From the NCBI RefSeq assembly GCF_002443255.2, contig NW_019211455.1:4694597-4758596 (forward strand): DNA of 64,000 nt, in the 5' to 3' direction. This document shows, piece after piece, positions 12,908 to 23,400 of the stretch. Source of the DNA: Varroa destructor. Its lineage: Eukaryota; Arthropoda; Arachnida; Mesostigmata; Varroidae. Every line of letters begins with the position of its first letter. Position 1 is the stretch's first letter. Made by a program: the position numbers and the translations under genes. The notes under the pieces are model-generated. The model made no database searches. It was not told the origin of the DNA and worked only from the letters and a program-made list of their open reading frames with translations.

Positions 12908-12951
12908 ATGGCTGAGTATCTGGCCTCAATTTTCGGCACGGAGAAGGACAA
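12908..12951 (+). CDS. U2AF1: U2AF1 coding exon 1
   Basis: It encodes the invariant N-terminus MAEYLASIFGTEKD plus two bases of the following Lys codon. The donor is GTAAGC at 12952. The ATG is the universal U2AF1 start. Confidence 0.97.
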
Positions 12952-15900
12952 GTAAGCAAAGCATCGTTTAAGTTATCGTCGACTTTTAAAGCGTCATAGC
13001 CGCCACAGTAGTCGTACACGACAGTAGCTCATTTTTAGATAATGTGCCTTCGTGTTTGAAACTCGTCGCGGTGTTTATTCGGCATTATCAGCACTAATAT
13101 TGCTATTCCCGAGTTATTGACCTATGAAAGTATTATAGATTTCACATGCAACTAACAGACCAACTAGGGAAAGAAATACAACTACGCTGTAATAAGCGTT
13201 GCGAAAATAAGCTAGCATAATGAAGCCCGTTTCTGGCATTAGCTGCCAGAACGCTACACTGTAGATACGCTCTGCCTGTATAAAACTCAGTTGCTTCAGC
13301 ATGAACGCGATGTGGAGAAAAAAAAGTTATTACTGACCATATATTAGACATATATATATATATATATATATTTGTCGCAGTTAAATATTTAGGCTTTGAA
13401 ACAAACTAGCTAGTCCAAGCTTATTATTATCGAGATTACAGTGGACACAGTCCCTGTTAACCGTCCGTCTTTACTTAAATTTATGATGTTTGCTGTGCTG
13501 CTCATTATTTTCACTTTAAACTGTGCATTTTAATGAGATTTACCGGTTAATGCGTCGCATCGATCCGTTTCATTAAACAATCATAAACACTAAAATAAAC
13601 TGCTATTTAAATGCTAAACTACTGAAAGGATGGCATCAAATTTTGCCACTCCTGTGCATTTTTCCAACACAGAAAACGTATCTCCCTCATTTTTATCGTA
13701 AGCATGTGAACACCTGCGTAAGGTATACTTAGTAGCTTCTGCCATGTGTACGTTGTTTGCGAATATGCGATACGTACACATTATTCAATGTGCACTGTAA
13801 TGATGAGAACTTGCAGCAAGAAGTTCCTGTTTGACACTTCCTACTACTTGTGTATTTATAATAATGCTATTCGGTTATATAAAAGGTTTTAAAACGAGGC
13901 TGTTACTGCTAGGACAAGCCGTCTGCGCAAGCAAGCAAATTAGTTAAAAAGTTCTACCTGAAGCACTATGCAATTGTAGCTCTTTAATTTTTGAGATGAA
14001 CTTCGGTCCGAATAGCTTTAACAAAAGCGATTGATGTTCGCCCCTAACAGATCTGCTCACTTGATAGCCCTCCTCTCTAGTCAACGCAGTTTGTGTTGTG
14101 CGAATCTATCCCCTGCTTATCCATTGCTCATGACTACTACGTTGGAATTTATTGCTAAAGTTTGCTCTGATGGTACAATGTCGTAATTCTTGAAAACATC
14201 ATTGGCATGGGAAACACCTTAACATGATTTGATGTTCGAAACAGCAAAATAGCTGTGATCGACGCCACTTATTCTCGGTGCTCCAGGCAGATCTATACGT
14301 CTAAGCGCCGTTGTAGCACAGTTTATACCATTATAGCCATAATGACCACATACTGAAAAACAATGATATATAACCTACTCAGGCGAAGATAAAAGCGTTT
14401 ATTACTCAGTGGATTAAACAATTTTATTCTTGCATGTTGCAAATCCGTTATAATATGCGTTATTACCTGTAACCTTCTATTCGTGGTGACTTTGACCTAA
14501 TTCTTTTTGTTCGATTGCAGAGTAAATTGTTCCTTCTACTTTAAGATCGGAGCGTGTCGTCATGGGGATCGCTGCTCACGAATCCACAACAAGCCGACAT
14601 TTTCGCAGACTATTCTTTTGCAGAATCTCTATCATAATCCGCAAAACACCGCGCAAACGGCTGACGGCTCACATACGAATATGACAGAGGAGGAAATGCA
14701 GGAACACTTCGACAACTTTTTTGAGGATGTCTTCGTTGAACTGGAAGACAAATACGGCGAGATCGAAGAGATGAACGTCTGCGATAACCTTGGAGATCAT
14801 TTGGTCGGCAATGTCTATGTGAAGGTAAGCAGCTACTGAATGATTTTATTAAAACTATATCACCTCTGAAGGGATGTTTTTTTATATTAATGTTTAGTTT
14901 AGTCTAAAGCATATGCATACAAGTGTACGAAGATTCGCATTTACCACTATTCGAACTTTCACTAAAATATTGTTTTTGGTAAACTAATTGATGATTGATG
15001 ATTGATAATGGAGAGCCAAGTGAATTAAGACGAAATCTCAGTGCCTATTTGATGAAGCTCTACTATAGGAGTGAGGCTCAATACATATGCTAAAGAGAAT
15101 TTGTCTCAGTATCATGCCATAATGCAGCAGCAAATCTGTGAATAAAAACAAATAATTTGCTCAATATTCCACAGTGCACATAGTGTTCCAGTGTTATCTA
15201 TCGACTAATAAGATTTATTTTGCTTTTTGCAGTTTCGGCGTGAAGATGACGCTGAGAAGGCAGTACGAGAACTAAACAACCGCTGGTTCGCCGGGAGACC
15301 TGTTGTAGCTGAATTGTCGCCTGTAACGGACTTCCGTGAGGCCTGTTGCCGTCAGTACGAGATGGGGTAAGTGTCGACAAAAGGCAAGTGTTGAGGCTCT
15401 GGCTACGTAATTGTTGCGGGCCTGGTACTCAACTTCTCTGGCAAGGAGTCATCACATTGAGACTAGTGAATTTTCCCTCCATACCCTCACTTGTCGAGAA
15501 TGTTTTAAAGGCACCCGTTAACATAATTTACAATAAATAAGGTTAGTAATAACAACAATAATTTGATCTTTCTATTTTCCTTTCATTCTGAATTACTCGA
15601 CGCCAATTGTTACTTCACTGCTAGTAGTCTAAAGGATGCGTCTCCATGTGATGACGGTGCCCTTCCAAAAGCGACCTACATCGGCTCTCTATTTTTCCGA
15701 AAAAAGTAAAATGTCTTCCAAATAAAGTAAGCACGTTTGTAAACGACGTTGTTAAGATCGTTTTTGGTTTATATATTAATGGTGTGTAGGTTCCTGAATG
15801 TCAAACGTTCTGAACTTGATCGCACCTACCAATGTTCAATATGTGTAGTAGAATACCTCTAAACAAAGATATTGGTGTCGTCTGCTTGCTTCTGCGAAAG

Positions 15901-18900
15901 CGGCGACTATTCCATTTATTCATTATATCATATCAAATTTTTGTTGTTGTTGCTCTATCAACGAACCACTTGTTGTAATTTTGAAGCCGAGGTTAAACAG
16001 CTGAGTTGATCATTTCAGCTCTCGACAGCTGAGCGATCTCTCCATCCGTCGGAGCGCCAGCGTGCGTCCGTTGACGCGAGGCTGTCGCGCTGGGCGCGTC
16101 CTCTCCAGACCTCAAACACACTCACTCAACTCGAGACGTTTCGTTTTAAGCAGGGCCCATATTTCTCGACTTATGTCTTTTCCAGCAACTAACGTTAACT
16201 GCAGCAAGAATAGCAGCAGATCCAGTATTACGACCACTTCCAGAAAAATATATATGAGTAATTGCCTCCGTTTAGCCGCATTCTCGCCTTTAACAATAGA
16301 AGACACACTCTAACCACCTCCACCCTTCCCCGATAGATGGAGATTGTATTAATTTTCAGCAAAAAGCCAACACGTATGACGAAACGACGAGCGAAACCAG
16401 GATCTGGTCTGTGTTTCTGGCTCGTGTCGCACAGAATGAGTAGCCTCTATAATTTACCATGCCATGTTACCTTAAGTTATTTTCGTATTCTTGTTATTCT
16501 TATTGCTAACGAAGCCGTTTGTGTTAAAGCAGCGAAGTACTCGCGCCACACGAGCTCTCAGTTCAGAAAACTGATAGCTGGCAGTCTTTAGTTGATAAAG
16601 TAGTTTTGTAGACCACCGAAATTACTTGCTGTCGAAAATCAAAATCAGAAACATTCCTAATTATAATTAGAACATTGCTCCCCTTTCCCCCACTTCTTGT
16701 TTTTAGCAACGACAGAAACAGGTTTGAGCGCATCTTTGTAGTCCTCTCGTGTTTGCAGGGAGTTTGACAACCTTTTCAGGGTTTCGTTCCTTTCAGGCTA
16801 TAATGGAGTGGGCGATAGTAAGCGTCCGTCCGATTTGTGTTTACAGATCGCGAGGCATTCAGGTTTTTTTTCTGTTCCCACAGGGTTTTTGTCTATCTCT
16901 ATTTCAGCAGAAAAGCGGGAAACGAGAAATACGTTCTTTTAGGTACAGACGAACATACCAAATTGACCTGAAGGACGGCGATATATATGTTCACGATGTA
17001 ATAGGTTGAATCGTTACAGTTTACAGATAGCGACGACAGCAGCATGCATTTGGAGGCAATATGTTTCGGTAGGCGGGCTAAGGGATCAGTTTCACTAACA
17101 ACATTAGCGTGTTGTTTAAACTGGATACAAAGGGCGCGTTCAGCATGATACACAGGGGGTAACTGTATGCCAGTGTCGACCCAGCGGATTACAACTGGGA
17201 TACGTCTGAGATGTAGAAAAAACTGTCTTCTAGATGCAAATGTGGAGAAAGTATGTGTCTGTGCGTCTGAATGTGTCTGTGTGTGTGTGTGTGTATCCAG
17301 CGAACAACATAAAAATGGACCGATAAACGGAAGAGATGCAGTAAATGTAAGCTTGCATGTTGGGGGGGGGGGGGGGGGGGGGGGGTGAAGTAAATCACCT
17401 TGTGACCGTAACATGGTTGGTGGGATGGTGTCAGTAGTCACTTGTCATCGATTACGCTTTATAGAACTTAACGCAGGGCAAACACGGTGTGCGAGCCGAA
17501 GCACCTCGTCGTCATCAACTTGTCTCATTAGTATGGTATAATTTTGTTCTAGTATAATATAGCTGAGTAGAGCACTTTATCGATAAAAATCCGTTTGTAT
17601 CAAACTAGATAGCTTTGTGATGATAACTCTGATGTGCCTATCACGTGGCTACATTTGCCTGCACATTTGCGACCATGTATGTGTCGATATTATAAGTATC
17701 CATAAACATTTGCTTGATACGGCATGTATCCGCCCATAAGTGGACCCTGCAAGATATTTTCTTTTAACAGAGTCTTTTGAGTTAACAGTTTACAGTTACA
17801 GAGTTACAGTATTATTGTTGGCATGTCATTGATCGCCTCTGTCGCTCTGTCTATCTATCTTTTACTTTCTCCATTTTTGCCGCCTGCCAAAAAGATTTTC
17901 ATTCAAACGAAGGACAGTTCTGGGTATCAGGGGGGAGGGTTGGGGGGTGTTGTTTAAAGAGTTTCAGTCTAAGTCGCCTAGTCCCTTTCAGCTAGATGCA
18001 ACTCCGAGGAAGGCCGACCGAGGCATCTCTAATAAGTTCAGCCTATCTCTGTTGGTTTAAGCTTGAAAGCAAATGGCGTGCGGAAACGAGGGGCCGGCGT
18101 GATGTCCGAGTAAGTTAGGAGAAATCTCAGCTAAAGAAAAAACAAAAAGCAAAACAAACCCAAATTTCAGCAATGATGAAACAAAGACCCTGGCATCAAG
18201 CTCCAAGAAAGAAATTATTCAACTTTTTTCTGTATCTTTTGCTTTGCCATCGTTAGATATTAGCCGTCAAGCACGGACTGATACACCTGTAGCAAAAGTA
18301 TACTTAGATTTTGTATCTGAAAATGTTTGTTCCTCTTTTTTCTTCGTTTGTTCTAGAGTGTGAATGTGTCAAGTGATGTGTCACGATGTCACGACAATTT
18401 CGACGTACGTTTTTGGTTGGGTCTTGGTAATGATGTTATGATAACGTGGCTACAATAATTGTAGAGACAAATTAATTCGCTAGTATAAGCGGTCATTCAA
18501 GAAATTCTCCACGTTTTGTTGACGCAAAAGCAAATGCATACAGAGTGATATTAATCTAAAACATGTTTTACATGAGTAACAAAAATAAAACCACAAAAGT
18601 AATCATATCGCTTATTAACGTATAAAATTAATAGCGTGGGGCACCGTAACCGCAGTTCTCTTCGTTTCTAAAGAGACGAAGTCTGCAGGCATTGTACAGT
18701 AATATTCACCTTCAGGCGAACATAAACGAAGATTTAGCTTACAAAATTCTAGATTTCTTTCATTTTATTTAGTGGTTTCTCCATTTTACGACAGTGATGA
18801 TAATGATTATCTCATTACAATTAGCAAAATCAATTCAGTTAAATTCTAGCATATGTCAGATAGGCAATGATGCCTGTCCCAATGTAGCCCTGGCAGTCTG

Positions 18901-19618
18901 TTTACCGAGTGGGCCATCGCTTTTCATTGTTGCTGTTCTTACTCATAACTTGTATATATTCCACATTTCCTGTATGTGTGCGCGTGCGTCTGGGCAAATT
19001 AGTGAATGCATTTTATTTCTGACAAAAATGATGGTGATGACTAAATATGCTCACCCGTTCTAGGGAGTGCACTCGTTCGGGATTCTGCAACTTCATGCAC
19101 CTGCGACCGATTTCGAGGGAGCTGCGCAAAGAGCTTTACGGCCGAAAACGTGGAGGAGGCGGCGTCGGAGGCGGACGTAAGTAGTTCTGGGTATCAGAAG
19201 CTATAGTGACAAATTCCTAAGCGCCAGCAGAATTTACCTCATTAGAAAATAACTGGATGATTATAGAGGGCAGTCTCATGTGGGCTATTGCTTTTAAAAC
19301 AAGCCAAAAACTGAAGCCACATCCTTTGGCCACGGGCTTTGCATAAATTGCAATTTATATTTAAGGTTACTCTAATTCAGCTATCTGTCTGACATTAAAT
19401 AATCTTCCTGCTTTGGTCGCCTCGAGCAGCGTGTTGTTAGCAATAAGAATAAACGTAAGGATGAATACGATTCAAAAGAGCTATTTTCAACTGTTACTTG
19501 TTATCTTACTATTACAGGGTACTTCACCCAGGACCGTAGCCGATCCAGGTCACCACGTCGGCGTTCACCGCGCAGGAGGTCACGCGAAAGGGGAGGAGGA
19601 GATCGTAGGCGGTATTAG
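12908..19618 (+). CDS. U2AF1: U2AF1, small subunit of splicing factor U2AF (five coding exons)
   Basis: Coding exons are 12908-12951, 14521-14824, 15233-15366, 19064-19176 and 19518-19618. Together they encode 231 residues; the human protein has 240. All introns are GT-AG and all phases join. The product pairs with the large U2AF subunit in the nucleus and reads the AG at 3' splice sites during early spliceosome assembly. Domains in order: first CCCH zinc finger (C18, C27, C33, H37), a U2AF-homology RRM at about 45-147, a second CCCH finger (C155, C163, C169, H173), a glycine run and a short Arg/Ser tail. The positions known from human work, Ser34, Trp134 (large-subunit contact) and Gln157, are all present at the same numbers, so there is no net indel through the second finger. 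The tail is shorter than in vertebrates, and an arginine-rich open frame continues past the TAG. Identification is certain from sequence. Confidence 0.97.
12952..14520 (+). other. U2AF1: U2AF1 intron 1
   Basis: A 1569-base intron, GTAAGC to TTGCAG. It contains a (TA)n microsatellite at 13350-13371 and only short chance frames. No nested gene is seen. Confidence 0.9.
13350..13371. repeat. (TA)n microsatellite
   Basis: About eleven uninterrupted TA units inside U2AF1 intron 1. Confidence 0.95.
14521..14824 (+). CDS. U2AF1: U2AF1 coding exon 2
   Basis: It follows TTGCAG and encodes the first CCCH finger and most of the RRM, ending GNVYVK before GTAAGC. The segment after the finger (ADGSHTNMTEEEMQ) differs from the vertebrate form but keeps its length. 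It ends in phase 0. Confidence 0.97.
14825..15232 (+). other. U2AF1: U2AF1 intron 2
   Basis: A 408-base intron, GTAAGC to TTGCAG. Nothing else is seen in it. Confidence 0.93.
15233..15366 (+). CDS. U2AF1: U2AF1 coding exon 3
   Basis: It encodes FRREDDAEKAV through REACCRQYEM plus two bases of the next Gly codon. It contains Trp134, the end of the RRM and the start of the second zinc finger, including Gln157. The donor is GTAAGT. Confidence 0.97.
17277..17294. repeat. (GT)n microsatellite
   Basis: A run of GT dinucleotides preceded by degenerate copies from about 17252, within U2AF1 intron 3. Confidence 0.9.
17362..17385 (+). repeat. Homopolymer run of 24 G
   Basis: Twenty-four consecutive G residues on the sense strand of U2AF1 intron 3. 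The exact length is likely variable and may be affected by sequencing. It could form a G-quadruplex in the nascent transcript. Confidence 0.9.
17930..17948 (+). repeat. G-rich cluster with quadruplex potential
   Basis: GGGGGG-A-GGG-TT-GGGGGG on the sense strand of U2AF1 intron 3. It has enough short G-tracts and loops to satisfy a quadruplex pattern. Confidence 0.7.
19064..19176 (+). CDS. U2AF1: U2AF1 coding exon 4
   Basis: It follows TTCTAG and encodes GECTRSGFCNFMH, completing the second CCCH finger, then RPISRELRKELYGRKR and a glycine run. It ends one base into an Arg codon. The donor is GTAAGT. Confidence 0.97.
19177..19517 (+). other. U2AF1: U2AF1 intron 4
   Basis: A 341-base intron, GTAAGT to TTACAG. 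Nothing else is seen in it. Confidence 0.93.
19518..19618 (+). CDS. U2AF1: U2AF1 coding exon 5 and stop
   Basis: It encodes YFTQDRSRSRSPRRRS and further Arg/Ser and Arg/Gly residues, ending GGGDRRRY and TAG at 19616-19618. This is the short RS-type tail. The same frame stays open for 76 more codons after the TAG. Confidence 0.93.
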
Positions 19619-20150
19619 GAGGGATATAGACGAGGACGACGACGGCGGCGACGTCAGCGACAACCACCGGACAAACGCGTCAGCGACATCTGCAGCAACA
19701 GGCGAAACGGGACCGACAGGATATTAGGGGCGGCCGCGGGCGCGCGCGTGCGCGCGGGGGGGCGGTGTAGACGACATCTACTCGAAAGCATTGGCGGTGG
19801 CAGTGACACGAAAAAAGTCACTTCCGTATTATGTCCAGGGAAAAAATAAGTGAAGCGGAAAGAAAATCTAGGAGAAAGCGAAGTAAAACTATGGGCTTCG
19901 GGAATAAACAAAGGACGATGTTATTGAAGCAAAAAATGTATGACTGCTAGGTGATGAGATGATAAAACCGGCACAGCAGTATGTACAATTGTATTTTGAA
20001 TTCATCTAAGTTCAGCGGCATTTTGTGTGAAGAATACATATTCAAAACATATTGTAATAGAATTACGATGGTTTCGATACGGAGCTGACAGACGAACTAT
20101 GATGGAAAACATATAACATTAATAATAAAACAAAAGATCGTATATAATGT
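19619..20150 (+). other. U2AF1: U2AF1 3' untranslated region
   Basis: The first part (to about 19765) is unusually GC-rich and includes an alternating CG tract at 19739-19756. AATAAA signals occur at 19903-19908 and 20124-20129, with a later one at 20452-20457, so the transcript probably ends between about 19930 and 20480. Confidence 0.6.
19903..20129 (+). terminator. U2AF1: U2AF1 polyadenylation signals
   Basis: AATAAA at 19903-19908 (about 285 bases after the stop) and at 20124-20129. Either could be used, and which one cannot be decided from sequence. Confidence 0.5.
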
Positions 20151-20479
20151 AATCGCTGAATCAGATATTTTTTTTTATGCTGTTTTCCTTGTGACTTTTA
20201 TTTAGTGTGTATCTCTTTTAACGTTTAGCGCTTATTGTATTGATAATGACTTTGAAAGGGCGACATTACTTACGTTAATTTAGAAGTGATCGTTGTTTTG
20301 CGTATAATGGCGATGAATATTGGCGACCAACAAGATGTCAAACGACCTTCAACGTTCAAAGAATTAGAGATGACTGATGCATACGTTAATGAAGCTAGAT
20401 TAAACCCTTGTTAACGATTTTAAACGCTTGAATATTTACGCATTTGTAAAAAATAAATCAGGCAACTTCGTTCAATAAT

Positions 20480-23400
20480 TAAAATAAAATTCTAATACAT
20501 GTTGGCCTCTGGAGACCTTCCTATATGAGCATTTTGTCCTATGATCATTCAAAGACAACACAAGTATGAATCTTCCAGGCCATCATAGGGCTCTATTATA
20601 TTATAATTGCAGATTAAAATTGCACGGTTGAAGCTTGATAAAGCTTTTATCTTTGTGATTGTAGGTTTTATTAGCTTACCTAAAATTAGCTAAGCACATT
20701 TTGGAAAATGAGCACTTAGCTGGTCAAGTTTATTTTTTTAAGTTTAATTTTGACACTAATGTAAATTGCACCTTTACACATTTGATTGCTTATTATTACT
20801 CAATTCAGTGAGTTTAGTAAATTAAAGGAATAAGTTTCTTTTTAATAAAAGCTGGTAAGGCTGGCGTTAATGATGATTAACTTAAATACGGTTTTCTCCG
20901 CTAAATTTTTCTCGCTATCGTGATAAAGATAATAACCTGCAGAATTCGTTTAACAGTGTCAAACAAGTGACTCAATGTGGGACTAACCATATAGGGTAAC
21001 ATTCAGCTCCTCCTTTTTGCTTGACCCGCTACCACCGTCACTTCATACGAGGTAAACCTGGGTATTTTATATTATCGTCGTCACGTTGGCATGTACGTTA
21101 ATAACATTATCGGTTGCCGATCCGTTTGACCTCATTAACTTTCTTCTAGATGTCTTTCTTCGATTTCTGTATGCATTATAGTTTCGTAGCATTGTGTCCT
21201 CGTTTTTACAAGCCATCCTAGGATCGAAGGTTAATCGATGAGATACTGAACGCCATTGTCCTTTGGCTATATTTTCTTCGAATGGTGTACAGGTTTACTC
21301 TCTCCGAGTGCCGCTTTAAAATTTTCTGGAGTCTCTTCGAATGTTGTTTGGCTGTGTTTAGCGTATGTTCCCTTTACAGCTTGGTTCACGGGAAATTTGG
21401 GATTAGCTACTAAAGTCGAAGTTAGTCTCCTCAGCAAAAACAATATATGTGATAGGCAATTGTATCACATATTTGCTAAACAAACGTGATCCTTTATTGC
21501 ATTTTGCTAAATTATTTACGCTGCATTCAGTACTTGATGCTATCCACTAATTATCGATGTACAGTATACGGACTACTGGCAACTATAATTGACTTATCGT
21601 TCACTGACGCCTGCTAAGTTTGTGTCGCGTCAACCTCACTCATGGACCATAGGGCTCTCGTGTTCTAGAGACATCCAGACGAGAAAATGTGAATTTCTGA
21701 ATTCTGCCAAAATTGACAATTTTCTTTTTTCATATAGCCAGATTTCTTTTTTCCTACTGCATAGATATCAGGATAGCAGTATGCTTTATTTTTGATAATT
21801 ACCTATTGCCTAAGTGTCATCATTAGTTGTTGGAATTAGCTGGCAGAACACGGTTTCGACGGCAAAAGATGTCTGGAGAGACACTTCGCGTTGTTATATC
21901 AGCAATATATCTTTTATATTGGGATTCTAAGAATCGCAATTTTAATATGTTCCGTATATTAATATTCTCACTGCTGCAGTGGATAATTGCAACTCGACCT
22001 ACGCGTACATCGAGCTCCAGTATGTGATTTTCTTTTTTTTTGTTTTTTTTATTTCAACGATTCTAAATTTCAGAGCTAATTTTTTCTAATGTTTGCCACA
22101 TCATGACATACGATCATATTAGACTCGAATTGAACCTTCGCTCATTTTGTGACAATACGTCGAAAAAATGATTCCTATATTATACGCCGGCTTCATCGCA
22201 ATTGGTAGATCTACCCAGCCATTGAACATAGGCTACCTATTTCATACTATTGGACCAAATACTTTTTTCGCTATATCTTTTACTACAACATTCAAAATAG
22301 GCCACACATCGCATATCAGTACGAAGGAATAATAAAAATATGTACAAGGGAAAGTCAAGGGTAAATTATAAAGTTCTCGAAGTTCAGTTGTCTGCAAAGT
22401 TCATTGACGATCTGAAGCTGTTTTGTGCGCCAGTGGGCCACGTTCGTTTTCTAAATTCAAATACCGGTTACCTACGTGAAATAATTATTCGACCGCAGAG
22501 TTACTCGCTCGATCTAGATAGAGGTTCCGTTTCGTCAAATATTTAATATTTTGACTAATGTTAGGTTAGAGCTTGTTAAAGTTGAATATCGTATGTTACG
22601 GTAATTAATTAAAGACAATAGACTATAAAAAAAATGGCTTATGCATACCATCCTGCGAGCAATGAAATCACTATGAGGCTCATGGGGCGTCAAATTGGCG
22701 AAAGTAATAAAGCAGAACGCAAGCTGTTTTATACTCGTTTTTGAATGGCACAAACACAAACCGTGCAGCACATAAACGATGGATTATAATAACATTCATT
22801 TAATATGGTGTTAATGGTTTATACTTCCGACTCGGCTGTCACTGAGAAACAAGGCTAAGAAATAAACCGTGAACAAATAATTTCAGCGTTTTATAAGCAG
22901 TCATGTAAGCGTTTTCACCTTAAACAGGGTTTTTTTTTATTTAAAAAGCGATCATCAGTACCGCTCTGTTGCAAACAGGTCTTGGCATATTTTTGGCATT
23001 TGATGACACTATCACATTGCAACAACGGTAACGGAGTCTGGTGGGGACAGAATTTGCAATAGTCCGTCTCACAGACAAACTTTATCAATCGATTTAAACC
23101 AATATGCTATTCGCTAATAAATAGTACTCTTTTTCATTTATTCGCATATGCTTAAAGATTTCATATTGAATCCTTCGGAATTCAGCATACACAGAACCAC
23201 TCAGGGGAGGTATTCATTTAGAGGTGGTTGATAAAAAAAAAGAGCAGTTAATGTTAAGCTATTTTTATTAGCTGACGCAAGCACATGGCTGAGTAACAGT
23301 CGTTCTCGTGTTTGTGTATGTCTCTATTTGGGAGCGAAGATAGTAACAACTCATAGTCGCCGTAGCAGCGTTTTTTGGTTACCGCGACTTAATCTTATCA

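Larger units (their letters stand above)
15367..19063 (+). other. U2AF1: U2AF1 intron 3 (largest)
   Basis: A 3697-base intron, GTAAGT to TTCTAG. It holds a GT microsatellite, a run of 24 G and a second G-rich cluster. The many open frames between 16.0 and 17.5 kb are low-complexity or short, and no alternative coding exon with homology to U2AF1 is visible. Confidence 0.9.

Noticed and set aside
16899..17441. 180-codon minus-strand open frame with poly-Pro and His-Thr repeats
   Set aside because: It is kept open by the G-run and the GT microsatellite in U2AF1 intron 3; the composition is purely repeat-derived.
19413..19727. 104-codon plus-strand frame and the opposing 19654-19911 frame
   Set aside because: Both are shadows of U2AF1 exon 5 and its GC-rich 3' region in other frames.
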